DNA of 51,509 bases from Clostridiales bacterium (GTDB lineage: Bacteria > Bacillota > Clostridia > Oscillospirales > Butyricicoccaceae): assembly GCA_019421385.1 (NCBI GenBank), contig JAHZFK010000021.1, positions 1 to 51,509 of the forward strand, written 5' to 3'. Positions 40,956 through 49,121 of the stretch are shown here, piece after piece. Every line of letters begins with the position of its first letter. Within the stretch, counting starts at the first letter, position 1. The notes under the pieces were generated by a model that worked only from the letters and a program-made list of their open reading frames with translations, ran no database searches and had not been told where the DNA came from. Both the position numbers and the translations under genes were made by a program.

Positions 40956-42131
40956 TTAATCATAACGCAGCGCGTCGATCGGGTTGAGCTTTGCCGCCTT
41001 ATTGGCAGGCATAAAGCCGAAAAACACACCGATGAACACTGAAACACCAAAGCTGACGCCGACCGCACTCAGGGACGGCGCCGCATCAATACCGATCACT
41101 TGCCCGAGCGCAAGTGCCACACCTGCACCGAACACAATGCCGATCACACCGCCGAGCGCCGAAGTCGTACCGGCTTCGATAACGAACTGGCGCATAATGT
41201 CCCGTTTTTTCGCGCCGAGCGATTTGCGAATACCGATCTCGCGCGTGCGCTCCGTGACCGACACCAGCATGATATTCATGATACCGATGCCGCCAACCAA
41301 CAGAGAAATACCTGCAATGCCGACCGGCACCATGGTCATCATGCCGGTCATTTCCTCCATGGAATCAATCATTTCCTGCATATCGGAAATGGTGTAGAAA
41401 TCGTCGTTTTCAAATACGGCATACAGGGCATTGTCCAAAATGGTCGTGCCCTGTGCATTGAGAGCAGAATCCCATGTGGCAAACGTATAGGCTGAAATCT
41501 GACCGAAGCTCATCTTGGAGGCCGTGGTATACGGTAAATAGATGCAGTCATCCGCCGAGCCTTCGGTCGAGTCGTCCTGCTGCTCGATCACGCCGACCAC
41601 GGTCAGTGCATTACCATTGACTTTAACCGTCTGCCCGATCGGATTACCGCCCAGCATATTGGCCACATAGGTGCCGACCACAGCCACCTTGCTGCGCGCT
41701 TCCAGATCCGCGTAGCTGATAAACCGGCCACTTTGCATCGCAAGGCCGTTGATCTCCGCATACTGTTCGGAAACGCCGCTGACCGAGGTGGACGAAAAGC
41801 TGTCCGAATCGGTTGACGTTTTGACCGAACCCATGATAATTACCGTCGGGCTCATGCCCATGAATACGTCGGTGTTTTCCTCATACAGGTCATACATATC
41901 ATCCACATCCACCGTGCGGGATGAACCGCGTCCGGTGACGTTCACGGTCAGCATATTGGTGCCCATATCCTCAAACATGGAGGTAACTTCGCCTGTCATA
42001 CCCTGCATGAGCGAAACCAGGATGATGACCGAACCGACGCCGATGATGATGCCCAGCATGGTGAGAAATGCGCGCAGCTTGCTGCCCGCCAGACTTTTGA
42101 GCGCCAGCTTGAACGCCTGTGTAAATCCCAT
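40956..42131 (-). CDS. MacB-type ABC transporter permease
   Basis: 391 residues: one N-terminal helix (about 20-43), a large extracytoplasmic MacB_PCD-like domain (about 50-265), and three C-terminal helices (FtsX-like) with the family motif EIGIRKSLGAKKRDIMRQF on the cytoplasmic loop. Works with the ATPase and the membrane fusion protein. GAGGAG precedes the ATG at 42131. In Firmicutes such systems export peptides or drugs, or signal to regulators; the substrate here is unknown. Confidence 0.93.
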   Translation of the reverse strand: MGFTQAFKLALKSLAGSKLRAFLTMLGIIIGVGSVIILVSLMQGMTGEVTSMFEDMGTNMLTVNVTGRGSSRTVDVDDMYDLYEENTDVFMGMSPTVIIMGSVKTSTDSDSFSSTSVSGVSEQYAEINGLAMQSGRFISYADLEARSKVAVVGTYVANMLGGNPIGQTVKVNGNALTVVGVIEQQDDSTEGSADDCIYLPYTTASKMSFGQISAYTFATWDSALNAQGTTILDNALYAVFENDDFYTISDMQEMIDSMEEMTGMMTMVPVGIAGISLLVGGIGIMNIMLVSVTERTREIGIRKSLGAKKRDIMRQFVIEAGTTSALGGVIGIVFGAGVALALGQVIGIDAAPSLSAVGVSFGVSVFIGVFFGFMPANKAAKLNPIDALRYD

Positions 42132-42134
42132 CCG

Positions 42135-42866
42135 TCAGTCTCCTCTCGGGAAGGCCTCGCGTGCCGGGCCGTCAAAGATGATTTTTCCGTCCGCCACGCG
42201 GATAACACGCTTTGCCTCCTGCGCAATGCCGTTGTCATGCGTGATCAGAACGATCGTATTGCCCTCTTCGTTGAGCTTTTGCAAAAAGTCCAGCACCTCG
42301 CGGCTGGTACGCGAATCGAGCGCGCCGGTCGGTTCGTCGGCCAGAATGACCGATGGGTTGCCCGCAAGGGCGCGCGCGATGGAAACGCGCTGCTGCTGAC
42401 CGCCGGAAAGCTGGTTCGGCAGGTTTTTCTCCTTGCCCGCAAGACCAACGCGCGCGATCTGGTATCGCGCACGCTCGGCGCGTTCCTCCGCAGGAATCCC
42501 CGCATACAGCAGCGACAGTTCTACATTTTCCTGCACATTCAACTTTGGAATCAGGTTATACTGCTGAAAAATGAATCCCAGCGTTTTGTTGCGGATCTCG
42601 GCCTGCTCGTCGTCGGTCAGCTCGGATACATCCTCACCGTTGAGAAAATACTGCCCGCTTGTCGGCACATCCAGACAGCCGATGATGTTCATGAGCGTAC
42701 TTTTTCCCGAACCGGATTGACCGACGATCGCCACGAATTCACCCTTGTAAATTTTCATCGAAACGCCGTCCGAAGCATGAACATCCGTGTCGCCCATGTG
42801 GTAAATCTTATAGATATCGCGCAGCTCGATGAGCGGCGTGCCGCCAGATACTTGTTCTGTTTTCAT
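42135..42866 (-). CDS. MacB/LolD-type ABC transporter ATPase
   Basis: 243 residues with Walker A GQSGSGKST, the signature LSGGQQQR, Walker B VILADEPTGALD and the switch His in LITHDN. Its ATG overlaps the stop codon of the membrane fusion gene (TGATG), so translation is coupled. It powers the neighbouring permease. Confidence 0.95.
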   Translation of the reverse strand: MKTEQVSGGTPLIELRDIYKIYHMGDTDVHASDGVSMKIYKGEFVAIVGQSGSGKSTLMNIIGCLDVPTSGQYFLNGEDVSELTDDEQAEIRNKTLGFIFQQYNLIPKLNVQENVELSLLYAGIPAEERAERARYQIARVGLAGKEKNLPNQLSGGQQQRVSIARALAGNPSVILADEPTGALDSRTSREVLDFLQKLNEEGNTIVLITHDNGIAQEAKRVIRVADGKIIFDGPAREAFPRGD

Positions 42867-44689
42867 CACGGCATACCGCCTCCACCAGAAGGCATACCTC
42901 CACCGGACGGCATACCACCGCCGCCGGTCGGCATCGCGCTCATATCCCCGCTGGGCATACCGCCCATACCGCCTCCGGTCACCATGACCATCTCGCCCTC
43001 CTCACCGGAGGACTCGCGCATCACCTGCGGCACATAGACGATGTCGCCTTCCGAAAGACCGGAAACGATCTCAATATAAGTATCATCCGACAAGCCGGTT
43101 TCGACCTCAACCGCTTTCCATCCATCAGGCAGCAGCGTGCCGTTCACCATGGTCCCGTCCGTATTCTTTGCGCTGTCATCCTTGACATAGACGACATTGC
43201 CCCGCTGTACGGCGGAAATCGGTACGGCAACCGCATCCGATGCTTCGTCTACGACGATTGTCGCGTCCACGTTCATGCCGGGCAGCAAATCCTCCGGCGG
43301 GTTGTCGATCTGCACGGTAACCGGATAGCTGGTCACGCCGTTTGCCGTCGTGCCCGCAACCGAGACCTTGGTCACCACGCCTTCGATCGCACCAGCGTTT
43401 TCCAGCGAATCACAGGTGATATTGACCGTCTGCCCGACCGCCACCTGATTGATATCCAGCTCGTCAAGCGAAATATCAAAGGTCAGATAGGACAGGTCAT
43501 AGATGACCGCCAGCGTTGTCTGTCCATTGGTCGCATCAAGCGTATCGCCTACCTTGGTATTTTTGGTAATGACCGTGCCGTCAATGGGTGCGGTAATGGT
43601 ATAGTCATCTAGCTTGTCGACCGTATTCTGATAGGAAAGCTGCTGCTGAGCAAGCGATATCTTACTGTTTTCCACCTGATTTTCCACCGATGTGGAGGAC
43701 AGCGTCGCCACGGTCTGCCCCGCCGATACGGACGAACCCTCCCGGATGGACAGGATCGCTACCTTGCCGGCGGTGTCCGCTGTGATGGTAAATTCGGACA
43801 GATAAGTAAAGTTTGCGCCTTGGTTGCAGGCCACCCCACCCACCGTTGCGCTTGCCGCGGAAGAGGTAGACAAACCACCCGGATTGCTCACCTGAATGGT
43901 CACATAGCGCACAATCTGATAGCCGTCCAGCACGGTATCGGCAGCGTCGATCGCCGTCACGGTACCGGTCAGCGTTTCAAACGAGCCGTCCATCGTCACT
44001 GTCGCCGTGCTGCCCACGCTGAATGTGGCTGCATCCGAGGCATTAAACGGCACGGTCAGTTCCATGGTGGAGGAATCGCGCACATCCGCGATCGTCGCAC
44101 CCGCTTGCACCTGATCGCCCACCTCAACATACAGCTTGGTCACCACGCCGGATTTGTCCGACTTGATGTTCAGGTCATCCAGACTCTCCACCGTCTGGTT
44201 ATAGCTGTTCTGGCTCTGCTGAAGCGATAGCTGTGCCTGCTCAATCGAATTCTGGGCATCTGTGCTGTCGATTTCATACATCACATCGCCCTTTTTCACC
44301 TCGTCGCCTTCCTCGAATGTGCAGGAAAGTACCTCTCCCTGCACCGAGCTGGTAACGTCATACTGATTGGCCGGTTCAATGGTGCCGGTCGCGGACAGCG
44401 TCAGCTGGATATCCTGCCGGGACACCTCGCTCTCCGTATAGGTTTGCACCATCTCGCCTTTTCCCGACAGGAAAAAGTGCCGAACGCCGAACACTCCGGC
44501 CAGCACAACCACCAGTGCAACCGGAATAACCACCTTCTTTTTCAGTTTTCTGCGCTTTTTCTTTTTGCTGTGCGCACCGGGCGGCGCACTTTCTGCGGCA
44601 GCCTCTTCTTTGGCCTTGGTTCCCGCAGAGAACAGTTTTTTTCCTTTGTGAGACTTTTTATCACGCAATTTGTCAAACGGCAGTTTCAC
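42866..44689 (-). CDS. Membrane fusion protein of a MacAB-type efflux system
   Basis: 607 residues. A Lys-rich cytoplasmic N-terminus (about 1-50) leads to a membrane helix (about 52-72), then barrel-sandwich/lipoyl and coiled-coil regions, a second lipoyl half and beta-barrel domains of the HlyD/RND-adaptor type. The C-terminal 40 residues are almost only Gly, Met, Pro and Ser, with repeated GGGMPS units. The start is GTG at 44689, set by AGGAGGGAG upstream and by the sudden end of sensible protein sequence before it. Confidence 0.88.
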   Translation of the reverse strand: MKLPFDKLRDKKSHKGKKLFSAGTKAKEEAAAESAPPGAHSKKKKRRKLKKKVVIPVALVVVLAGVFGVRHFFLSGKGEMVQTYTESEVSRQDIQLTLSATGTIEPANQYDVTSSVQGEVLSCTFEEGDEVKKGDVMYEIDSTDAQNSIEQAQLSLQQSQNSYNQTVESLDDLNIKSDKSGVVTKLYVEVGDQVQAGATIADVRDSSTMELTVPFNASDAATFSVGSTATVTMDGSFETLTGTVTAIDAADTVLDGYQIVRYVTIQVSNPGGLSTSSAASATVGGVACNQGANFTYLSEFTITADTAGKVAILSIREGSSVSAGQTVATLSSTSVENQVENSKISLAQQQLSYQNTVDKLDDYTITAPIDGTVITKNTKVGDTLDATNGQTTLAVIYDLSYLTFDISLDELDINQVAVGQTVNITCDSLENAGAIEGVVTKVSVAGTTANGVTSYPVTVQIDNPPEDLLPGMNVDATIVVDEASDAVAVPISAVQRGNVVYVKDDSAKNTDGTMVNGTLLPDGWKAVEVETGLSDDTYIEIVSGLSEGDIVYVPQVMRESSGEEGEMVMVTGGGMGGMPSGDMSAMPTGGGGMPSGGGMPSGGGGMP

Positions 44690-44858
44690 TCTTTGCTCCC
44701 TCCTGCTTGCGTTTTTTTGCCGCGTATCATCATAAGCGCGCTTGTTTGAAGAAAGATTGAAAAAACCGCAACTTAACAATTTTTCCACCACTCCTACACA
44801 AAAACTCCACATACACCGCGCAAAATAAAAACACCCCTCGCAAGAAAGGAGATTTTTC

Positions 44859-45533
44859 ATGCGCGTTCTTCTGATTGGGGCAACCGAGAATGAAAAGATT
44901 CCGCAAGCGCTCCGGCGCGACCATATTTTATTTGACCACATCCCATTGCCCGGCACGGAGCCACTTATTTTTCCGGAGGGACTGTATGACGTCGCAGTTC
45001 TACTGACCAGCAGTGCAGGCAAAGCTGCAGCGCAGCAATTGACCGCGCTCCTGCCTTCGCTGCGAGAGGATGGCGTGTCTGTGCCGCTGCTGATTGTGTC
45101 AGCGCATCTGTCCGCGCGCGACCGCATCTTAGTGCTGGACGCCGGCGCGGACGATGTGCTGACCCAGCCTTTCCTGCTGGGCGAGCTGCTGGCACGCATC
45201 CGCGCACTCAGCCGGCGCAGCCCGGTATTGCAGCCCCGTCTGCTGCAGGCTGGTGATCTGTCGCTCGACCGCGGACACTGTATGCTGCAAGGGCCCAAGG
45301 GCGAGATCCGTCTGTCCTGCAAAGAGATGCAGCTGGTCGAGCTGTTCCTGCTGCACACCGGTCAAGTGTTGCCCCGCGAAACCCTGCGGCAAAAGGTCTG
45401 GGGCATTGACTGCGAATCCGCCTATAACGCCATCGAGGTTTACTTATCGCTTGTACGTCGCAAGCTGCGCACCATCGGCTCGGATGCGCAGATCCACGCG
45501 GAGCGCGGCGTGGGCTATTACATTGAGGCATAA
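44859..45533 (+). CDS. OmpR-type winged-helix regulator with a degenerate receiver domain
   Basis: 224 residues: a receiver-like domain (about 1-115) and a winged-helix DNA-binding domain (about 125-224, with SCKEMQLVELFLLHTGQ and VYLSLVRRKL). The receiver lacks its phosphorylation chemistry: the acidic pair after beta 1 is replaced by GATEN, the phospho-Asp position reads YDVAVLLTSS, and the usual Lys in TKPF is Gln (TQPF). No histidine kinase is adjacent. It probably acts without phosphorylation and, being divergent from the efflux operon, may control it. AAAGGAG precedes the ATG. Confidence 0.88.
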   Translation: MRVLLIGATENEKIPQALRRDHILFDHIPLPGTEPLIFPEGLYDVAVLLTSSAGKAAAQQLTALLPSLREDGVSVPLLIVSAHLSARDRILVLDAGADDVLTQPFLLGELLARIRALSRRSPVLQPRLLQAGDLSLDRGHCMLQGPKGEIRLSCKEMQLVELFLLHTGQVLPRETLRQKVWGIDCESAYNAIEVYLSLVRRKLRTIGSDAQIHAERGVGYYIEA

Positions 45534-45534
45534 C

Positions 45535-45586
45535 AAAACGTCCCCGCAGCCACATGCATCTGCATGGGCCGCAGGGACGTTTTTCT
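45535..45586. terminator. Bidirectional terminator
   Basis: A 10-bp outer stem (aaaacgtccc / gggacgtttt) encloses a less perfect inner stem, followed by T-rich sequence. It separates the regulator gene and the converging 34-aa gene. Confidence 0.8.
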
Positions 45587-45589
45587 GCG

Positions 45590-45694
45590 TTACCAGCCGC
45601 GGTACTTGCCGCGTTCGATCGGGCCGAACAGGACGTTTGTCCAGTGCCGGAACCAATCCCACAATCCGTTTGCTCTTCCGTTGTCCTGATTCAT
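45590..45694 (-). CDS. 34-residue Trp-rich small protein
   Basis: Too short for standard calling, but it has an ideal AGGAGG 8 bases before the ATG at 45694 and ends just before a terminator. The peptide begins MNQDNGRANGLWDWFRHW, contains four Trp, and ends ERGKYRGW. The middle segment is amphipathic rather than a full membrane helix. It could be a membrane-active or regulatory small protein; I recognise no family. Confidence 0.6.
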   Translation of the reverse strand: MNQDNGRANGLWDWFRHWTNVLFGPIERGKYRGW

Positions 45695-45752
45695 ACCACG
45701 ATCCTCCTTTGTTTTTCTAATTTTATTTTACCCTATTTTACCTTGCCTGTCC

Positions 45753-45768
45753 TTCACAAAACTGTGAA
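45753..45768. repeat. Operator-like inverted repeat upstream of the small gene
   Basis: TTCACA-AAAC-TGTGAA, a perfect 6-bp dyad about 60 bases upstream of the 34-aa gene, next to AT-rich sequence with TAAAAT elements. Confidence 0.45.
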
Positions 45769-45787
45769 AATTTTCTTAAGAATTTAT

Positions 45788-45815
45788 GAAGGGACTGTCC
45801 CATAGGACAGCCCCT
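45788..45815 (-). terminator. Hairpin after rmuC
   Basis: An imperfect 12-bp stem (aagggactgtcc / ggacagcccctt, one G-T type mismatch) lies right after the rmuC stop. The following sequence on the minus strand is AT-rich but lacks a long T run, so termination strength is uncertain. Confidence 0.55.
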
Positions 45816-45821
45816 TTGTCT

Positions 45822-47090
45822 TCATTCCTCATCCTCCGGCACATCCGCGCCGCCTGTCAGCCCGAGCACCGACTGACTTTCCTCTTCGCTTAGCTCGGTC
45901 ACCCCTTTGAGTTTACGGCGAATCGCGCGTGTACGCGTGCCGACCAGCTTGTCCAGCTCGCGGCTGGCCTGATCGAGACGGGTCTGTGTCTGCGTCAGGC
46001 AGGCTTCAAACTTATCAAACTCAGTCTTGACCGCACCCAGCACGCTCCATACCTCGCCCGAACGCTTCTGAATCGCAATCGTGCGGAAAGACATCTGCAA
46101 GCTGTTGAGCAGCGCCGCCATTGTGCTGGGGCCGGCGATATTGACATGATAATCGCGCTGCAATACCTCGACCATGCCGCGGCTGACCGCCTCGGCGTAC
46201 AGCCCCTCAAACGGCAGAAACAGGATTCCGAAATCCGTCGTATACGGCGGCTCAAGATACTTATCGTGAATGTCCTTTGCCTCAGACTTGAGCGTGGCAA
46301 TCAGCGCTTTTGCGCAAGCGTCGATCTGCTCACGCGAGCCTTCCTCATAAGCGTCGCGCAGCGCACCGTAAGTATCGCCGGGGAATTTGGAGTCGATCGG
46401 CAGCCAGACGTGCCCGCCGTCCTCGACCGGCAGCTTGACGGCATACTCCACCACGTTACGGCTGTTCGGCCGCGTGGCGACATTGACCGCATATTGCTCG
46501 GGAGCAAGAATATCCTCCAAAATTGCACCCAGCTGGATCTCGCCCACAATGCCGCGCGTTTTGACGTTGGTCAGCACCTTTTTCAAGTCACCCACGCCCT
46601 GCGCAAGCGTCTGCATCTCGCCCAATCCCTTATAAACCTGCTCTAATCGTTCGTTCACCAATCGGAAGGACTCGTTCATCCGTTCGGACAGGGTCTTTTG
46701 CAGCTTCTCGTCCACGATCTGCCGCATATCATCCAGCTTTTTGTTGTTGTCCGCCTGCATGGCACGCAGATTCTGATCGACTGTCACGCGGATATTTTCC
46801 AGATTCTGCGTGGTTTCTGCGGTAAAGCCGTGCAGCCGCCGCTCAAACTGGCCAAGCTGATCGGTGACCGCGCTCATTTTACCGGCAAGGCTTTTGTCCA
46901 TCGCAGAAAGTTGGCTTATCTGCGCCTCGCGTCCCTCGCGCAGGTTCTGGTTGACCAGCGTGCCCAGCGCGGTGATAGAGCTGTTCGCATCGCTGCCGCC
47001 GGATGGCTGCTGCCGCCGCGTGAGCAGCACGATGACAAGCACCAGCAGCACTACGACCAGCGCCAGCGTGATAACGGGTATGTATTGCAT
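45822..47090 (-). CDS. rmuC: RmuC-family DNA recombination protein
   Basis: 422 residues. An N-terminal membrane helix (about 5-24) is followed by a long coiled-coil (about 50-150) and the RmuC nuclease-like domain (about 155-370), with KTRGIVGEIQLGAILEDIL and LPIDSKFPGDTYG as family signatures. RmuC limits DNA inversions at short inverted repeats in E. coli. It starts 20 bases after relQ and is in the same operon. Confidence 0.93.
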   Translation of the reverse strand: MQYIPVITLALVVVLLVLVIVLLTRRQQPSGGSDANSSITALGTLVNQNLREGREAQISQLSAMDKSLAGKMSAVTDQLGQFERRLHGFTAETTQNLENIRVTVDQNLRAMQADNNKKLDDMRQIVDEKLQKTLSERMNESFRLVNERLEQVYKGLGEMQTLAQGVGDLKKVLTNVKTRGIVGEIQLGAILEDILAPEQYAVNVATRPNSRNVVEYAVKLPVEDGGHVWLPIDSKFPGDTYGALRDAYEEGSREQIDACAKALIATLKSEAKDIHDKYLEPPYTTDFGILFLPFEGLYAEAVSRGMVEVLQRDYHVNIAGPSTMAALLNSLQMSFRTIAIQKRSGEVWSVLGAVKTEFDKFEACLTQTQTRLDQASRELDKLVGTRTRAIRRKLKGVTELSEEESQSVLGLTGGADVPEDEE

Positions 47091-47110
47091 AGAGAGTAAT
47101 TCCTTTCGGT

Positions 47111-47776
47111 TCAGAGTACGTGTAATTCCTTGGCGATACGCTGCATTTCTTCATCCGTCGCGGCAATCACATCCGCACAGGCCTTCAGGTCATCCGAAAT
47201 ATATGCAGGCACCTTAACATCGGACTTGTAACGCAGCTGATGCTCCAAACTTGCCCAAAAATCCATGGCAATGGTGCGCAGCTGCAATTCGATGCGCACC
47301 GGCTGTGTACGGTCGGACAGGAAGATCGGTACCTCCAAAATTAGATGCAGGCTGCGGTAGCCATTCGGCTTGGGCGTTTCGATATAGTCCTTGCGCTCGA
47401 TCAGCGTCAGATCATCCTGCCGCATCAGCATATCGGCCACCGTATAGATATCCGCAATGAACGGACAGATCACACGGATGCCGCCGATATCATTGAGGTT
47501 TTCCATCATGGATTGCAGAGAAATGGGAAAACCGCGCCGTTTCAGCTTATTGATGATGCTGCGCGGCGTCTTGATGCGGCTCTTGATTGAGTCGATCGGG
47601 CTAGGCTTGCCGGAAATGCGCGATTCATCGCTTAAAATATCCAGTTTGGTTTTGATTTCACGGATGCCTGCTTCGTAAAGCATCATCATCTGCTGCAGCT
47701 GCATCGCGGATTCGAGCAGCTGTTCCTCGTCATGCTGCGACAATTTATCCATCGCAAAAAAATCTGCAAAATCCAT
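47111..47776 (-). CDS. relQ: Small alarmone synthetase RelQ
   Basis: Makes (p)ppGpp from GTP/GDP and ATP without a hydrolase domain. 221 residues, single RelA/SpoT synthetase domain: DIGGIRVICPF, PKPNGYRSLHL and VRIELQLRTIAMDFWASLEH are diagnostic. GGAGGAGG lies upstream of the ATG at 47776. A clean sigma-A promoter lies 38 bases before the start. Confidence 0.94.
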   Translation of the reverse strand: MDFADFFAMDKLSQHDEEQLLESAMQLQQMMMLYEAGIREIKTKLDILSDESRISGKPSPIDSIKSRIKTPRSIINKLKRRGFPISLQSMMENLNDIGGIRVICPFIADIYTVADMLMRQDDLTLIERKDYIETPKPNGYRSLHLILEVPIFLSDRTQPVRIELQLRTIAMDFWASLEHQLRYKSDVKVPAYISDDLKACADVIAATDEEMQRIAKELHVL

Positions 47777-47814
47777 GCGTTCCCCTCCTCCTACAACTGC
47801 ATGATTTTTTTCTT

Positions 47815-47843
47815 ATTATACCATATCTCCGCAGCATGTACAA
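47815..47843 (-). promoter_or_regulatory. Sigma-A promoter of relQ-rmuC
   Basis: TTGTAC (47843-47838) and TATAAT (47820-47815) on the minus strand with a 17-base spacer. Confidence 0.8.
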
Positions 47844-48083
47844 TCGACCGGCAACAATGCTGTTTTCTCGCACAGCATACGAAATGTTTTACTCTGTTTG
47901 AAACAGAGGTCACGCCGGACGGCTTGCTCTATGGCAGAGCGTCCATTTTTGACAAAAAATATATCTGCCGCTTTTGCTGGCTTTTTACAAACGTTTGCGG
48001 TATACTATGGATAATGTTTTGTCAAGGCCGTGCCGCATACACCGCGGCATCGCCGAAAAGCTGTTTGCGGAAGGTGAACTGTT
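47844..48083. other. Gap between relQ and the phospholipase-like gene
   Basis: No gene seen. It contains a perfect 17-base dyad CTCTGTTTGAAACAGAG (47892-47908), an imperfect hairpin followed by ATTTTT (about 47917-47950), the palindrome CAAACGTTTG (47988-47997), and a TATACT (48001-48006) just after it that may be the -10 box of the rightward gene. Its -35 is weak, which would fit an activated or repressed promoter. Confidence 0.5.
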
Positions 48084-48986
48084 ATGCCCTCTTTTGCCAC
48101 CCACCATATTTTTGCCACAACCGTACAGCGTGTCACTGGAGATTCCGTGGCGCACATCGCGGATGCCTGTCCCGCGGCTTACCGCTGGGGCGCGCAGGGT
48201 CCCGACCCACTTGCCTTTTATCATGCGCCGTTTCCCGGCCCGGTACGCCGTCTGTCGCATCGCATCTGCTCTGAACCGCCCGCACCGCTGTTTGAAGCGC
48301 TTTGCGCCGCCGCTGTGCAGGAGCATAACACCGCGGCGCTCGCTTATGTGTTCGGTTTCTGCACACATTATGCGCTCAGCCGGGTGACACATGCGTTCCT
48401 TGATGCTCAGGCTGACCGTCTGGCGCTCTATATGCCCGGTTACTCCACTGAAGCCCGGCGTAAGCTGGTCGAAAGCGATATCGACGGCATCATGATTGCA
48501 GGCTATATTGCCGCCGAACCCGCAGGATACGAGGCGTTCCGCCTGCTTGACCCGAATGCCGCCGAATGCACGGTGCTGGCACGCGTACTGGCGCACGCAG
48601 CGCGCGACGCGTACGGCGTGCGCGTTTCTCCTGCTGCGGTATACCGCTCACTGCACGATATGCGCCGTGTCCTGCACCTGACCCACAGCGGCAGCCACAT
48701 CCGCAGCCGCCTGCTACATCTGGAGCGTCTGATGGGCAAGACCGGTCTGGCTTCTGCGCTCATCCGTCCGGATGAGCCGCTGCCCGCCGACTGCGCCAAT
48801 CAGGAACACCGCGTCTGGACGGCGAACGGAGAGGAACGAACGGATTCGTTCTGCGATTTGTTTGATGCCGCCGTGCCGCTGGCTGTTTCACTGCAGCGCG
48901 CCGTGCTCGACCGCTATTATCAACAAAAACCACTTGATCCGCGTTTTTTCCCCACAGATTTCACGGGCAACGCGCCAAGAAAATAA
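48084..48986 (+). CDS. Zinc-dependent phospholipase C-like protein
   Basis: 300 residues of the zinc_dep_PLPC family. Likely metal-binding residues are seen in THHIFA, WGAQGPDPLAF and FGFCTHYALSRVTHAFLD, the last two being family signatures. No signal peptide, so it is probably intracellular; members in Clostridia are of unknown substrate. The C-terminal third is less typical. GGAAGG lies about 10 bases before the ATG. Confidence 0.8.
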   Translation: MPSFATHHIFATTVQRVTGDSVAHIADACPAAYRWGAQGPDPLAFYHAPFPGPVRRLSHRICSEPPAPLFEALCAAAVQEHNTAALAYVFGFCTHYALSRVTHAFLDAQADRLALYMPGYSTEARRKLVESDIDGIMIAGYIAAEPAGYEAFRLLDPNAAECTVLARVLAHAARDAYGVRVSPAAVYRSLHDMRRVLHLTHSGSHIRSRLLHLERLMGKTGLASALIRPDEPLPADCANQEHRVWTANGEERTDSFCDLFDAAVPLAVSLQRAVLDRYYQQKPLDPRFFPTDFTGNAPRK

Positions 48987-48991
48987 AATAT

Positions 48992-49019
48992 TTGAATCAT
49001 CCGACAGGTTTCGTATGAC
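48992..49019 (+). promoter_or_regulatory. Possible promoter of the M23 endopeptidase gene
   Basis: TTGAAT (48992-48997), a 16-base spacer and TATGAC (49014-49019). If used, the WalR-type box would lie about 25 bases downstream of the start point. Confidence 0.4.
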
Positions 49020-49049
49020 TTCGCCCTCCTGTTTTCGTAAGCTATCAAT

Positions 49050-49066
49050 TGTTACCAAACTGTAAC
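49050..49066 (+). promoter_or_regulatory. WalR (YycF)-type box
   Basis: TGTTAC-CAAAC-TGTAAC matches the WalR consensus TGTWAH-N5-TGTWAH exactly in both half-sites. It lies 56 bases before the ATG of a cell wall endopeptidase, a class of gene controlled by WalRK in low-GC Firmicutes. Binding is inferred. Confidence 0.6.
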
Positions 49067-49121
49067 CTTTGAATTGCGAAAGGAGGGAATATGGGGAGGA
49101 CATTTTCTCCATACTACCATC

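Noticed and set aside
42866..45358. N-terminal extension of the membrane fusion protein by about 223 codons
   Set aside because: The extension runs through the divergent regulator gene and is not protein-like; the GTG at 44689 has a strong ribosome binding site.
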